A stretch of 64,000 bases of DNA from Paractinoplanes pyxinae (GTDB taxonomy: Bacteria > Actinomycetota > Actinomycetes > Mycobacteriales > Micromonosporaceae). The notes beneath the pieces were generated by a model that worked only from the letters and a program-made list of their open reading frames with translations, had not been told where the DNA came from and made no database searches. Numbering within the stretch: the first letter of the stretch is position 1; every line of letters begins with the position of its first letter. Of the stretch, positions 46,334-57,265 are shown in pieces. The translations under genes were made by a program, and so were the position numbers. Location of the stretch: assembly GCF_026626335.1 (NCBI RefSeq), contig NZ_JAPNTZ010000002.1:372001-436000 (forward strand). The letters are read 5' to 3'.

Positions 46334-49300
46334 GCTGGACCTTTCCCGCCTCGTACGCCCAGGAGAGGGTGTGGTCGGCCAACCAGCTCGACGCCGGGTC
46401 GCCGGTCTACAACGTCTCCAGCCCGTGGACGTTCCCGCCCGGCCTGTCCGAGGAGCAGGTGGCCGGGATCTTCGCCGAGGTGGTGGCCCGGCACGAGGTG
46501 CTGCGCACCCACCTGACCCTCGTCGACGGCGCCCTCATGCAGGTGGTGCATCCGGCCGAGCGACCGGTTCTGCCGGTCGACGACCTGCGCGGGCGGCCCG
46601 CGGACGAGCAGGCGGCCCGGGCCGGCGAGCTGGCCCGCACCCCGATCCCGCTGGACCAGCCGCCGCTGTGGCGGGCCCGGCTGCTCCGGCTCGACGACTC
46701 GTGGCGGTTGCTGCTGGTGCTGCATCACGCCGTGTTCGACGCGCACTCGGTCGAGGTGTTCCGGGCCGAGATGGGCGAGCTGTCCCGGGCCACGCTGGCC
46801 GGCGAGCCGGCCGTGCTGCCCGAGCTGCCCATCCAGTACGCCGACCACGCCGCCTGGCAGCGCGAGCAGCTGGCCGGCCCGGCGCTGGAACAACAGCTCG
46901 CCTTCTGGCGCGGCCACCTGGACGGCGCCCCGCCCGTCCTCGACCTGCCGCTCGACCGCCCCCGCCCGCCCGAGCTGGGCTTCGCCGGCGACGAGGTCCA
47001 CTTCGACCTTCCGTTGCAGGTGCTCGACAACGCCACGGCACTCGGCCGGACCGCCTCGACCACGGTGTTCCCGGTGCTGCTGGCCGCGTTCTCGGCCCTG
47101 CTGTCCCGACTGTCCGGCACACCGGACGTCGTCGTCGGCGTCTCCACCGCCGGCCGCGACCTGCCCGAGCTCACGCCGCTGATCGGCATGCTGGTCAACC
47201 CGATCGCGGTGCGCTGCGACCTCGGCGGCGACCCGTCCTTCGCCGAGCTGGTGACCAGGGTCAGGGACGCCTCGATGGATGCCATGGACCACGGCGGGAC
47301 CCCGTTCCAGCTGGTCGTCGAGGCGATCGCGGCGCAGCGGGACCCGGCCGTCCAGCCGATCTTCCAGGCGGCGCTCAACTTCATCCCCGGTACCGGCTTC
47401 GACCCCGTGCCGCTCGGCACCACCAAGGATGACCTGGCCTTCGACCTGACCGCCGGCACCAGCCGGGTGCTCTACCGGACGGCGTTGTTCGACCGGTCCA
47501 CCGCCGAGGCGATCGTCGACCGGTTCGTCCGCCTGCTGTCCGCCGCGGTCGCCGATCCGGAGCTCCGCGTGTCGGAGCTGCCGGTGCTCAGCGAGCCCGA
47601 ATACGACCGAGTGGTGCGCGAGTGGAACGACACCGCTCACCCTCTTGCCGCACGCACGCTGCCCGAGCTGTTCGAGGAGCAGGTCACGCGGTCTCCCGGG
47701 GCGACCGCGCTGACTTTCGCCGGCGGTTCCCTGACGTACGCGGATCTGGACGCCCGCGCCAACCAGCTGGCCCGCTCGCTGATCGCCCGGGGCGCCGCTC
47801 CCGAGAAGATCGTGGCGCTGGTCCTGCCACGCTCGCCGGAACTGGTCGTCGCCGTGCTGGCCGTGCTCAAGTCGGGCGCGGCCTACCTGCCGGTCGACCC
47901 GGACCATCCGGCCGAGCGGATCGCGTACCTGCTCGCCGACGCGAAACCGATGGTGGTGCTCCGCACGGTGGACGAGGCGGACGGCGATCCTGGTCCGGTC
48001 GCCGTGCCGGTGCGGCCCGGAAATCCGGCGTACGTCCTCTACACCTCCGGCTCGACCGGCCGGCCCAAGGGCGTGGTGGTCGAGCACCGCTCGGTCGCCG
48101 CCTACCTGGCCTGGGCCCGGCACGCCTACCCCGGCCTGACCGGCACGGCGCTGCTGCACTCGCCGCTCACCTTCGACCTGAGCGTCACCGGGCTGCTGGG
48201 CCCGCTGACCGCCGGCGGCACGGTCCACCTGGCCGCGATCGACGAGCCGCCGCCCACCCGCCCCGCGTTCGTCAAGGCCACGCCCAGCCATCTGTCCCTT
48301 CTGGATGATCGCGTGTCGCCGACCACCGACCTGGTGCTCGGCGGGGAGGCACTGGCCGCCGAACCTCTGGCCGCCTGGCGAGCCGCACATCCCGAGGCGG
48401 CGGTCACCAACGAGTACGGGCCGACCGAAACCACGGTCGGCTGCGTCGCGGCCCGGATCGAGCCCGGTGCGCCGCTGCCGCCCGGCCCGGTGAGCATCGG
48501 CCGCCCGATCGGGAACGTCCAGGCGTACGTGCTGGACCAGGCGTTGCGGCCGGTGCCGGTCGGCGTGCCCGGTGAGCTGTACATCGCCGGTGAGCAGGTC
48601 GCCCGCGGGTACTTGGGCCGTCCGGCGCTCACCGCCGAACGGTTCGTCCCCTGCCCGTTCGGTGCTCCAGGAACCCGGATGTACGCCACCGGCGACCGGG
48701 TGCGATGGCGTACGGACGGAACCTTGGACTATCTCGGCCGCCTCGACGACCAGGTCAAGGTGCGCGGCCACCGGATCGAGCCGGGCGAGATCGAGTCGGC
48801 CCTGCTCGCCCTGGACGGCGTCACCCAGGCGGTGGTGATCGTGCGGACCGACGAGCAAGGCGAACCGCAGCTGGTCGCCTACACGGTCGGAGCGGCCGAG
48901 CGGAAAGACCTCGAGCGGACCCTCCCGGCGCCGCTCGTGCCCGAGGTCTTCGTCCGGCTCGACGAGTTGCCGCTGACCGCTAACGGCAAGGTCGACCGCG
49001 AGCGGCTGCCCGCCCCGGAGGTCACCGAGGCGGCCTACGTCGCCCCGCGGACCGACGCCGAGGCGCTGGTGGCCGAGATCTTCGCCGAGATCCTGCAGGT
49101 CGAGAAGGTCGGGGCGGGCGACGACTTCTTCGCCCTGGGCGGCAACTCGTTGCGCGGCATGCGGGCCATGGGCCGGATCCGCTCCGAGCTCGACCTGGAC
49201 CTGCCGATGCGGTCGCTGTTCAGCTTCCCGGTGGTGGCCGACCTGGCCGCCCGGATCGAGGAGCTGATCACCGCCGAGGTCGACGGGCTGTCCGACGCCG

Positions 49301-49344
49301 AGGTGGCCGCGTCGCTGAACTCGGAGGAGGGCACCGGAGCATGA
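46330..49344 (+). CDS. NRPS C-A-PCP module, predicted for asparagine
   Basis: 1004 residues; ATG overlaps the MbtH stop. The C domain (about 1-430) has HHAVFDA at about 132-138: the catalytic His is kept, but the usual final Gly of HHxxxDG is Ala. In the A domain (about 450-880), [11 protein letters not shown] is near 571. The pocket read by eye is D, L, T, K, V, G, E, V, G, K, one residue from the classical Asn code (DLTKLGEVGK). PCP Ser 940 lies in LGGNSLR. It would add Asn, perhaps hydroxylated by the preceding oxygenase. Its stop overlaps the next start. Confidence 0.92.
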   Translation: MSWTFPASYAQERVWSANQLDAGSPVYNVSSPWTFPPGLSEEQVAGIFAEVVARHEVLRTHLTLVDGALMQVVHPAERPVLPVDDLRGRPADEQAARAGELARTPIPLDQPPLWRARLLRLDDSWRLLLVLHHAVFDAHSVEVFRAEMGELSRATLAGEPAVLPELPIQYADHAAWQREQLAGPALEQQLAFWRGHLDGAPPVLDLPLDRPRPPELGFAGDEVHFDLPLQVLDNATALGRTASTTVFPVLLAAFSALLSRLSGTPDVVVGVSTAGRDLPELTPLIGMLVNPIAVRCDLGGDPSFAELVTRVRDASMDAMDHGGTPFQLVVEAIAAQRDPAVQPIFQAALNFIPGTGFDPVPLGTTKDDLAFDLTAGTSRVLYRTALFDRSTAEAIVDRFVRLLSAAVADPELRVSELPVLSEPEYDRVVREWNDTAHPLAARTLPELFEEQVTRSPGATALTFAGGSLTYADLDARANQLARSLIARGAAPEKIVALVLPRSPELVVAVLAVLKSGAAYLPVDPDHPAERIAYLLADAKPMVVLRTVDEADGDPGPVAVPVRPGNPAYVLYTSGSTGRPKGVVVEHRSVAAYLAWARHAYPGLTGTALLHSPLTFDLSVTGLLGPLTAGGTVHLAAIDEPPPTRPAFVKATPSHLSLLDDRVSPTTDLVLGGEALAAEPLAAWRAAHPEAAVTNEYGPTETTVGCVAARIEPGAPLPPGPVSIGRPIGNVQAYVLDQALRPVPVGVPGELYIAGEQVARGYLGRPALTAERFVPCPFGAPGTRMYATGDRVRWRTDGTLDYLGRLDDQVKVRGHRIEPGEIESALLALDGVTQAVVIVRTDEQGEPQLVAYTVGAAERKDLERTLPAPLVPEVFVRLDELPLTANGKVDRERLPAPEVTEAAYVAPRTDAEALVAEIFAEILQVEKVGAGDDFFALGGNSLRGMRAMGRIRSELDLDLPMRSLFSFPVVADLAARIEELITAEVDGLSDAEVAASLNSEEGTGA

Positions 49345-52300
49345 CCATCCGGACCGATGACCGGGCCGCGTTGATCGCCCAGCGTCTGCGGCGCCGGGCG
49401 ACCCGGCCGGCCCCGGGCATTCCGCGCCGGCCCGACGGCGCCAGTCCGCCGCTCTCGTACGCGCAGGAGCGGGTCTGGTTCATGGAGCAGATCGCTCCGG
49501 GCGAGGCGGCGTACCTCATGGCCGTGCCGCTGCGGGTGCGTGGCCCGCTCGACGCCGACCGGCTGCGCGCGGCGCTGGACGACCTGGTGCGGCGGCACGA
49601 GTCGTTGCGGACCCGGTTCCCGGCCGACTCCGACGGGCGTCCGCTGGCGGTGGTGGCCGACGAGGTCGCGGTGCCCTTGCGGATCGTCGAGGCGTCCGAC
49701 GAGGCGGCCGCCCAAGCCCTGGTCGACGCGGCCGCGGTCGAACCGTTCGACCTGGCCGACGGGCCTTTGCTGCGGGCGCTGCTGATCCGCCTGGCCAGCG
49801 ACGACCACGTCCTGCTGCTGACCCAGCACCACATCACCTCCGACGGCTGGTCGGTCGACTTGCTGCTGCGCGACCTGATCGCCCTCTATCACGGCCGCGA
49901 CGGCCTGCCGGACCTGCCGATCCAGTACGGCGACTTCGCGCACTGGGAGTCCGAGGCCCCGGTCGGCCGGCACCTCGATTACTGGACGGGCCGCCTGGCC
50001 GGGGTGCCGGTACTGGAGCTGCCGACCGACGGCCCCCGTCCGGCCACCCAGACGTACAACGGTGATTTCGTCGAGTTCCGGATCGGGCGCGAGGTGACCG
50101 ACGGGCTGTCCGCGCTGGCCCGGCGGTGTGACGGCACGCTGTTCATGGCGCTGCTGGCGGCGTACCAGGTGCTGCTGGCCCGGCACAGCGGCCAGGACGA
50201 CTTCGCGGTGGGTGTCTCGTCGGCCGGCCGGTCGGCGCCCGAGCTCGAGAACGTCGTCGGCATGTTCATCAACATGCTGCCGATGCGGGCCGAGCTGGCC
50301 GGCGACCCGGCGTTCACCGAGCTGCTGACCCGCACCCGGCCAGTCGTGCTGGACGCGTTCGAGCACGCGGATGTTCCGTTCGCCCGGGTGGTGCAAGAGC
50401 TGGGCGTGCCCCGCGACGTGAGCCGCTCGGCGGTCTTCCAGGCGATGTTCGTGCTGCAGAACTACGAGATGGGCCGGTTCGAGGCGGCCGCCGGCGGCGC
50501 CGAGGTCGCGTTCGACTGGGACCCGATGGAGTTGCGGGCCACCCGGTTCGACATCGAGCTGCACCTGGTCGAGGTCGGGTCGGGGCTGTGGGGCAAGCTC
50601 GTCTACAACACCGACCTGTTCCGGCGCGCGACGATCGAGCGGATGGCCGCCCGCTTCGGCACGCTGCTCGGCTCCATCGTGGACGCTCCTGAGCGACCGG
50701 TCTCGGCCCTGGAGCTGCTGGCCGACGGCGAACGCGAACTGGTGGTCGACCGCTGGAACGACACGGCTGTCCCGTTCGACGAACTCTCCTCGCTGCACCA
50801 GGCCATCGAGGAGCAGGTACGCCGTACGCCCGAAGCGGTCGCCGTCCGTTTCGATGGCCGATCGACCTCGTACGCCGAGCTGAACGCGCGGGCGAACCGG
50901 ATCGCGCACCGGCTGCGGCGTTCCGGAGTGGGCCCGGAAACCCTGGTCGCGGTGTGTGCCGAGCGGTCGGTCGAGCTGGTCGCGGCGCTGCTGGGAGTGG
51001 TCAAGGCGGGCGGCGCCTACGTGCCGCTCGATCCGGAGTACCCGGCCGATCGGCTGGCCTTCATGGTGGCGGACGCGGGTGCACCCGTTGTGCTGGTGCA
51101 GGACCGGCTGCGGTCGGCGCTGCCGGAAACCGCCGCCACCGTGCTGGTGCTCGACGACGAGCCGACCTGGCGCGACGAGCCTGCCGACGATCCGGAGGCG
51201 GTGGGCAGTTCGGCGAACACCGCGTACGTCATCTACACCTCCGGCTCGACCGGCCGGCCCAAGGGTGTACCGAACACCCATCGCGGCATCGTCAACCGGC
51301 TCACCTGGATGCAGCGCACGTACCGGCTGAACTCCGGCGACGCGGTGCTGCAGAAGACGCCGGCCGGGTTCGACGTGTCCGTGTGGGAGTTCTTCTGGCC
51401 GTTGCGGGTCGGCGCCCGGCTGGTGCTGGCCGAGCCGGGTGGGCACAAGGACGCCGCGTACCTGCGGAATCTGATCACCGACGAACAAGTGACCACCGCT
51501 CACTTCGTACCGTCAATGTTGTCGCCCTTTCTGGCTGAGGAGGGCGCCTCCCCGCTACGCCGGGTGATCTGCAGCGGCGAGGAGTTGCCGCTGGCCGTGG
51601 CCGAAGAGTTCATGGCCAGGTTCCCCGAGTGTGTACTGCACAACCTGTACGGCCCGACCGAGGCCGCCATCGACGTGAGCTCGTGGCACTGCCGCCCCGG
51701 CGCGGCCACCGTGCCCATCGGCCGTCCGATCGACAACCTTCGTCTGTACGTGTTCGACGAACACCTTCGCCCGGTGCCGCCCGGTGTCCCCGGCGAGCTG
51801 TACATCGGCGGCGCCGGCGTGGCCCGCGGCTACCACCGTCGGCCTGCCCTCACCGCCGAGCGCTTCATCCCCGACCCGTTCGGCTCCGGAACCAGGCTTT
51901 ACAAGACCGGTGACCTGGTGCGCCACCAACCCGAAACCGGTGCCCTGGAGTTCCTGGGCCGGCTCGACCACCAGGTCAAACTGCGCGGGTTGCGGATCGA
52001 GCTGGGCGAGATCGAAAGCGCCCTGCGCGACCAGGACGGTGTGGCCGACGCCGTCGTGCTGGTGCGCGAGGACACGCCGGGTGACAAGCGATTGACCGCG
52101 TACGTCGTTGGGGCGACCGAGGTGGCCGGGCTCAAGGCGGCGTTGAAGGATCGGCTGCCGGACTACATGGTGCCCGCCGCCTTCGTCGAGCTGAACGCCC
52201 TGCCGCTGACCCCGAACGGCAAGCTCGACCGTAAGGCCCTGCCGGCCCCGGTGATCACCCGTGAGGCGACCGCCGAGCTGGTCGAGCCGCGCACGCCCAC

Positions 52301-54722
52301 CGAACACGCTCTCGCGCGCATCTGGTCGGAGGTGCTCGGCGTGCCCGCGGTGGGCATCGACGACGACTTCTTCGACCTCGGCGGGCACTCGATGCTGGCC
52401 ACCCAGGTGATCGTGCGCATCCGCAAGGCCGAGCTGGGCGGGCGCGCGGTCGGCGTGATGGACCTGTTCCAGCACCGTACGGTCCGCGAGCTGGCCGAGT
52501 TCGCCGACGGCTCGGCGGGTGAGGACGGGCCGCGCCGCCTGCTGCACGAGCTCACCCGGCCGATTCCGGCTGCGCAACGAACAGTCACGTACGTCTGTGT
52601 GCCGTACGGCGGAGGGAGCGCGATCGTCTATCAGCCGCTGGCCGACGCGCTGCCGGCCGGCGCCGCGCTGTTCTCGCTGGCCATCCCCGGCCACGACGTC
52701 GGCCTCGACGAGACCGGCCTGCCCCTGGACGAGCTGACCAGCCGGGTGGTGGCCGAGATCCGGGAACGGATCACCGGCCCGCTCGTGATCTACGGGCACT
52801 GCGGCGTGGGCAGCGCCATTGCGGCCGACGTGGCCCGCAAGCTGGAGGCGGGCGGCCGTGAGCTGGTGGCCGTCTACATCGGAGCCATGTTCCCGTTCGC
52901 CCGGCCCAAGGGCCCGATCTCGGCCATCCGGGTGCGGCTGGAGGCGTTGCGCAGCAACAAGCACTACGCCAGCTGGCTCAAGGGCATGGGCGTCGACACC
53001 GACGAGCTCGACCCGGAGCAAGCCGACCGGATCATCTCGACCATGCGGGCCGACTCGCGCGCCTCCGAGGACTACTTCACCGGCCTGCTCGACCGGCAGG
53101 TGCCCAAGCTCGCGGCACCGATCATCTCGGTCGTCGGCTCGGCCGACCCGGTCACCGACTACTACCCCGAGCGGTACGCGGAGTGGCAGTTCCTCAGCGA
53201 CACGGTCGGCCTAGTCGTGCTGGACGAGGCCGGGCACTTCTTCCTCAAGCATCGCGCCGAAGAGCTGGCCGAGATCGTCACCCGTACGCACCCGGCGCTG
53301 GCCGCCGAGGCCGAAGCGTCCGGCGCCGATTCCTCCTGGGCTCTGCGCGACCGGAAGACCCACACCGCCGTCGAGCCGAACACGATCAAGCCGAGCATGG
53401 GCCGCTTCCTCGCCGTGTCGGCCGGCCAGCTGATCTCCACCACCGGCTCGGCCCTCACGAGCTTCGCGCTGCCGATCTGGCTCTACACCCGTACGGGATC
53501 GGTGGCGAATCTCGGTCTGCTCTTCGCCCTGGCCCTGATCTGCGGTGTGCTCACGCTGCCGGTGGCCGGCGCGCTGGTCGACCGGATCGACCGGCGCAAG
53601 ACCATGATGATCGCGAGCTGCTGCTCGGGCGCCCTGCAACTGATCCTGGCCGGGCTGCTGTGGGCCGACCGGCTGGTGCTGTGGGAGGTCTATGCCCTGG
53701 TCGCGCTGAGTCAGGTGGCCGCGTCGTTCCAGCGGATCGCCCTGCAGTCGGCGGTGCCGCAGCTCGTGCCCAAGCGCTATCTGGGCCACGCCATGGGCAT
53801 CACCCAGCTCACCAACGGCTTCGCGCTGCTGCTCATGCCGGTGCTGGCGGCCGGGCTGCTGGCCGGGATCGGCCTCGAAGGCATCCTGCTGATCGACGTG
53901 ACGAGCTACCTGTTCGCGGTGGTGACGCTGCTGTTCATCAAGTTCCCGGACTCGCTCGGCTGGCGGCCCCGCGAGCCGATGGGCGTGGCGATCATGAACG
54001 GCCTGCGCTACTCGTGGAATCACCGCTCGTTCCGGCTGATGCTCGGGTACTTCGCGCTCGGCAACATCTTCCTGGCGCCGGCGCTCGTGCTGACCGCGCC
54101 TTTGGTGCTGTCGTTCGGCACGGTCGCCCAGGTGGCGCAGGTCGCCGTGGCCGAGGCGCTGGGGGCGATCGCCGGCGGCACGCTGATGGCCATCTGGGGT
54201 GGGCCACGGCGGCGCCGGATGATCGGCGTGCTGGTCGGCAACCTCGGCACCGCGGCCGGCTGCGCGCTGGTCGGCGTGCGCCCGTCCATCGTCGTGGTGA
54301 CCGCCGGCCTGTTCCTGATGACCATGGCGATGGCCACGGCCCAGGACATCTACGCCACGATCGTGCAGGTCAAGGTGCCGCAGCGCTACCACGGCCGGGT
54401 CTTCGCCCTGAACCAGACCATCTCGTGGTCGACCCTGCCGATCGGCTTCGCCCTGCTGGCCCCGGTCGGCGTCCGGCTCTTCGAGCCGCTGCTGCAACCC
54501 GGCGGCGCGTTGGCCGGGTCGGTGGGCGCGGTGATCGGCGTCGGTCCCGGTCGCGGCACCGGTTTCCTGTACGTCGTCTTCGGCGCGATCCTGGCGGTGA
54601 TCACGGTGGCCGGGTTCCTGATCCGCCCGCTGCGCCGCCTCGACACCGACGTCCCCGATTCGCTGCCCGACGACCTGATCGGCATGCAGGAACGCTCCCG
54701 CCGTCTGGAGGCCACGCCTTAA
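49341..54722 (+). CDS. NRPS C-A-PCP-TE (Ser, Cys-type TE) fused to an MFS exporter
   Basis: 1793 residues; ATG overlaps the previous stop. C domain about 30-450, with HHITSDG at 163-169. A domain about 470-980; the pocket by eye is D, V, W, H, I, S, L, I, D, K, one change from the Ser code DVWHLSLIDK. PCP Ser 1017 lies in LGGHSML. TE about 1065-1315: nucleophile Cys 1154 in GHCGVG where Ser is usual, with GSADPVTD and H1299 in EAGHFFL. From about 1348 to the end, [16 protein letters not shown] opens a 12-helix MFS transporter ([11 protein letters not shown] loop). Synthesis, release and export are thus joined in one chain. The frame is continuous with no stop or gap at the TE-MFS joint. Confidence 0.93.
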   Translation: MTIRTDDRAALIAQRLRRRATRPAPGIPRRPDGASPPLSYAQERVWFMEQIAPGEAAYLMAVPLRVRGPLDADRLRAALDDLVRRHESLRTRFPADSDGRPLAVVADEVAVPLRIVEASDEAAAQALVDAAAVEPFDLADGPLLRALLIRLASDDHVLLLTQHHITSDGWSVDLLLRDLIALYHGRDGLPDLPIQYGDFAHWESEAPVGRHLDYWTGRLAGVPVLELPTDGPRPATQTYNGDFVEFRIGREVTDGLSALARRCDGTLFMALLAAYQVLLARHSGQDDFAVGVSSAGRSAPELENVVGMFINMLPMRAELAGDPAFTELLTRTRPVVLDAFEHADVPFARVVQELGVPRDVSRSAVFQAMFVLQNYEMGRFEAAAGGAEVAFDWDPMELRATRFDIELHLVEVGSGLWGKLVYNTDLFRRATIERMAARFGTLLGSIVDAPERPVSALELLADGERELVVDRWNDTAVPFDELSSLHQAIEEQVRRTPEAVAVRFDGRSTSYAELNARANRIAHRLRRSGVGPETLVAVCAERSVELVAALLGVVKAGGAYVPLDPEYPADRLAFMVADAGAPVVLVQDRLRSALPETAATVLVLDDEPTWRDEPADDPEAVGSSANTAYVIYTSGSTGRPKGVPNTHRGIVNRLTWMQRTYRLNSGDAVLQKTPAGFDVSVWEFFWPLRVGARLVLAEPGGHKDAAYLRNLITDEQVTTAHFVPSMLSPFLAEEGASPLRRVICSGEELPLAVAEEFMARFPECVLHNLYGPTEAAIDVSSWHCRPGAATVPIGRPIDNLRLYVFDEHLRPVPPGVPGELYIGGAGVARGYHRRPALTAERFIPDPFGSGTRLYKTGDLVRHQPETGALEFLGRLDHQVKLRGLRIELGEIESALRDQDGVADAVVLVREDTPGDKRLTAYVVGATEVAGLKAALKDRLPDYMVPAAFVELNALPLTPNGKLDRKALPAPVITREATAELVEPRTPTEHALARIWSEVLGVPAVGIDDDFFDLGGHSMLATQVIVRIRKAELGGRAVGVMDLFQHRTVRELAEFADGSAGEDGPRRLLHELTRPIPAAQRTVTYVCVPYGGGSAIVYQPLADALPAGAALFSLAIPGHDVGLDETGLPLDELTSRVVAEIRERITGPLVIYGHCGVGSAIAADVARKLEAGGRELVAVYIGAMFPFARPKGPISAIRVRLEALRSNKHYASWLKGMGVDTDELDPEQADRIISTMRADSRASEDYFTGLLDRQVPKLAAPIISVVGSADPVTDYYPERYAEWQFLSDTVGLVVLDEAGHFFLKHRAEELAEIVTRTHPALAAEAEASGADSSWALRDRKTHTAVEPNTIKPSMGRFLAVSAGQLISTTGSALTSFALPIWLYTRTGSVANLGLLFALALICGVLTLPVAGALVDRIDRRKTMMIASCCSGALQLILAGLLWADRLVLWEVYALVALSQVAASFQRIALQSAVPQLVPKRYLGHAMGITQLTNGFALLLMPVLAAGLLAGIGLEGILLIDVTSYLFAVVTLLFIKFPDSLGWRPREPMGVAIMNGLRYSWNHRSFRLMLGYFALGNIFLAPALVLTAPLVLSFGTVAQVAQVAVAEALGAIAGGTLMAIWGGPRRRRMIGVLVGNLGTAAGCALVGVRPSIVVVTAGLFLMTMAMATAQDIYATIVQVKVPQRYHGRVFALNQTISWSTLPIGFALLAPVGVRLFEPLLQPGGALAGSVGAVIGVGPGRGTGFLYVVFGAILAVITVAGFLIRPLRRLDTDVPDSLPDDLIGMQERSRRLEATP

Positions 54723-54732
54723 CCTGGTGCTG

Positions 54733-55698
54733 ATGAGCTCGAGCCGTGTTCTTGTCGTGGGCCTGGGCGGCACGATCGCCATGACCACCGCCGCGACCGG
54801 CGGCGTCACGCCCGGCCTGTCGGTGCGGCAACTGCTCGACGCCGTGCCCGGGCTGGCCGCCACCGGCATCGAGGTCGAGGCGCTGAGCTTGCGGAACCGG
54901 CCCGGCGCCTCGCTCGGCTTCGACGACCTGGCCGAGCTGATGGACGTCATCGAGGCGACCACCGCCTCCGGCATCGTGGTGGTGCAGGGCACGGACACGA
55001 TCGAAGAGACCGCGTACGCCGTCGACCTGCTCCACCGCGCGCACCCGGTGGTGGTCACCGGGGCCATGCGCAACGCCACCCAGGCCGGCGCCGACGGACC
55101 CGCGAACCTGCTGGCCGCGGTGACCGTCGCGGCCAGTCCGGGCGCCCGCGACCTCGGCTGCCTGGTGGTGTTCGCCGACGAGATCCACGCCGCCCGCCGG
55201 GTGCGGAAGGCCCACTCCACCAGCCCGGCGGCATTCGTCTCACCGAACGGCGGCCCACTCGGCTACGTGGTGGAGGGGCAGGCGCACGTCCTCAACCGGC
55301 TGACCCGCCGACCGGCGTTGCCAAGGCCGACGGGGACACCGTCGGTAGTGGTCCACCCAGCCACGCTCGGCGACGACGGAACAATGCTTGAAGTCCTGAC
55401 CAAGCGGGTCGACGGCCTGGTCATCGCCGGTTTCGGGGCGGGTCACGTGCCCGAGAAATGGGTGCCCGCGCTGACCGAGGCGGCCGCCCGGATCCCGGTG
55501 GTGCTGGCCTCGAGAACCGGTGCGGGGCCGGTGCTGCGGGAGACCTACGGATTCGCCGGCTCGGAACGCGACCTGCTGGAGCGGGGGCTCATCTCGGCCG
55601 GTTTCCTCGACCCGTACAAGGCCCGGATTCTGCTGCATCTGTGCCTCGCCGCAGGATTCGACCGCGCGCAGATCGAAGCGGCGTTCACCGGTGAGTGA
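54733..55698 (+). CDS. L-asparaginase (type I/II asparaginase family)
   Basis: 321 residues from the ATG at 54733 (a GTG two codons earlier is possible), 10 bp after the NRPS-MFS stop. Both active-site threonines are present: GLGGTIAMT near the N-terminus and VVVQGTDTIEE at about 80. It hydrolyses Asn to Asp and ammonia. It has no signal peptide, so it is cytoplasmic. Its place right after an operon with an Asn-type module suggests a link (precursor supply or self-protection by amide hydrolysis), but it may simply be a neighbouring housekeeping gene. Confidence 0.9.
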   Translation: MSSSRVLVVGLGGTIAMTTAATGGVTPGLSVRQLLDAVPGLAATGIEVEALSLRNRPGASLGFDDLAELMDVIEATTASGIVVVQGTDTIEETAYAVDLLHRAHPVVVTGAMRNATQAGADGPANLLAAVTVAASPGARDLGCLVVFADEIHAARRVRKAHSTSPAAFVSPNGGPLGYVVEGQAHVLNRLTRRPALPRPTGTPSVVVHPATLGDDGTMLEVLTKRVDGLVIAGFGAGHVPEKWVPALTEAAARIPVVLASRTGAGPVLRETYGFAGSERDLLERGLISAGFLDPYKARILLHLCLAAGFDRAQIEAAFTGE

Positions 55699-55780
55699 GC
55701 CGGCGTTGGTGGTCATCCGCGGAAACAGCGGCAGCGGAAGACACGGGCGCCGCTGACGCCGTGCCGCCGCTGCGCGGAAC

Positions 55781-56524
55781 TCAGTCCCAGCTGACTTCTT
55801 GCAAGGTGCCGTCGGGGCCCATGCGGTACGTCCGGACCGGGCCCATATCGCGCATCAGCTGCTCGCGGGCGGCTTCGCGGGTTTGCTGTTCCTCGCCGGA
55901 CGGGTCGCCGACGCGGAAGACGTGCATGGGAATCGAGTCGGCGTCGATGTCGGTCGGGGCGGGGTTGCCTTCGATGACGAAGCCGAACAGGTTGCTGAGG
56001 GCCACCTCGCCCAACTGCAGGGGATGGAAAGGCAGGGGGTACGGGCCCGGGCCGAAAAGGGGCTCGACCGGATGCTCGCCGTCCCAGAAGGGGCGCTCGA
56101 ACTCGTACGGCTCGCCGATGTTTTCCATGATTCCGCTGTCGGGCGACAGGCTCAGGGACCGTACGAGTTCGCCGTCCTCCCAGACGGCGAAGCACAGCCA
56201 ATCGACGACCGAATGCATGCCGTGCATGACGATGCGGCGACCGGCGCCGGCCTCGAGCAGATGATCGGGCAGCTCCGAGGGGCGGTCCCGGATCAGCCGC
56301 TGATCGCAGACGATGGCAACGCCGGGCAGCACGGTCACATGGGCGATGTCGTCGGGCGGGTAGGTCTCGAAGAGGCTGCTCTCACCGGCCGGCGTGACGT
56401 CGTAGCCGGGAAGGACCCGCCGGACCAGACGCTCCGCCTCGGCCTGATTCGATGCCGTCGCGGCTCGCAAAGCCGACCGGATGTCGCCGTCGGCGAACGC
56501 CAATAGTGCCGTCTTCGCGCCCAT
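55781..56524 (-). CDS. DUF6928-like hypothetical protein
   Basis: 247 residues from the ATG at 56524; the frame stays open far upstream, but homology-like composition starts at MGAKTALLAFADGD. That opening is typical of the actinobacterial DUF6928 group (from memory). Other features are a conserved-looking WLCFAVWEDGELVRSLSLSPD and a Pro-rich middle (GPGPYPLPFHPLQLGE). No enzyme motif is visible. It is divergent from the coiled-coil gene, with 33 bp between starts, and convergent with the asparaginase gene. Confidence 0.7.
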   Translation of the reverse strand: MGAKTALLAFADGDIRSALRAATASNQAEAERLVRRVLPGYDVTPAGESSLFETYPPDDIAHVTVLPGVAIVCDQRLIRDRPSELPDHLLEAGAGRRIVMHGMHSVVDWLCFAVWEDGELVRSLSLSPDSGIMENIGEPYEFERPFWDGEHPVEPLFGPGPYPLPFHPLQLGEVALSNLFGFVIEGNPAPTDIDADSIPMHVFRVGDPSGEEQQTREAAREQLMRDMGPVRTYRMGPDGTLQEVSWD

Positions 56525-56557
56525 GAGAAGAGCACGGTACGGCACTACCGTGGAGGG

Positions 56558-57265
56558 ATGCTGACCGATCGGGACCGCGTATTGCTGGCGCCGCACCTCG
56601 CGTTGTTGCGGTCGGCCGAGAAAGAGCTGGCGGCGGCCCGGCGCAGCGCCGAGGCGGCGGCGCGGGGGCTGACCGAATCGGCCGGTGGGACGGACTGGCG
56701 GGATCGGGTGCTGGGCGGGTTGTTCAGCGCCGACGACGGGCGCACGCAGCAATATCGGAAGGCCAAGGACGCGCGCAAAGCGGCGGAGAAAGCGCTGGCC
56801 GAAGCGGAGGCCAAGTACGCGAAGTACGCCGAGCGGGTCGACGGGCTGGTCGAGCCGATGCTGGCCCGCGACGATCCCGGCTTCCAGGCGATCGTCGCTG
56901 CGGTGCGGGCGTGCGACAAAGCAGTACGGGCGGGGGAGGAAGCGCGTCGGTCGCTTTCGGGCATCCTCAAGCCCGACGTCGAGAAAAGTAAGGTCTGGCA
57001 CGAGGCCGAGTTCGCCCGGCGCCGGCAGAAGGAACTGATCGACGAGCTGCGCACCCGGATCCCTGGGTTGCGGCGGACGATCGAGCGGGCGGCCCAGGCG
57101 GTCGGGGAAACACCGCCGGCGATTGACGATCTGCCGGCCACCGAACGGCAGCTGCGGGAATGGCAATTGCAGTTGGAGCTCGCCATCCGGGAGGTCACCC
57201 GGTGGCGGGCGGGCGCCGACCAGGCGCGAGCGGCCGCGTTGCGCGCCGCGCACGGCTCACTGTGA
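56558..57265 (+). CDS. Coiled-coil hypothetical protein
   Basis: 235 residues from the ATG at 56558. It is almost wholly helical and charged: long Ala/Glu/Arg heptad-like stretches (AEKELAAARRSAEAAA, KDARKAAEKALAEAEAKYAKYAERV) with no signal peptide or membrane segment. No family is recognised. It is divergent from the DUF6928-like gene and overlaps by 9 bp the 3' end of the convergent gene that follows. Confidence 0.6.
   Translation: MLTDRDRVLLAPHLALLRSAEKELAAARRSAEAAARGLTESAGGTDWRDRVLGGLFSADDGRTQQYRKAKDARKAAEKALAEAEAKYAKYAERVDGLVEPMLARDDPGFQAIVAAVRACDKAVRAGEEARRSLSGILKPDVEKSKVWHEAEFARRRQKELIDELRTRIPGLRRTIERAAQAVGETPPAIDDLPATERQLREWQLQLELAIREVTRWRAGADQARAAALRAAHGSL

Larger units (their letters stand above)
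27456..54722 (+). other. Hybrid NRPS/PKS biosynthetic operon with TE-LanB and NRPS-MFS fusions
   Basis: Ten genes in one direction, each overlapping the next (ATGA/TGATG type) or separated by at most about 30 bp. They are a NAD(P) protein, a PLP-like protein, A-PCP, KS, TE-LanB, A-PCP-C-PCP, KS-AT-KR-DH-ACP, a hydroxylase, an MbtH protein, C-A-PCP (Asn) and C-A-PCP-TE-MFS (Ser). This tight coupling implies a single transcript of about 27 kb. There is no pathway regulator or phosphopantetheinyl transferase inside. Export seems built into the last enzyme. The product is unknown. Confidence 0.9.
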
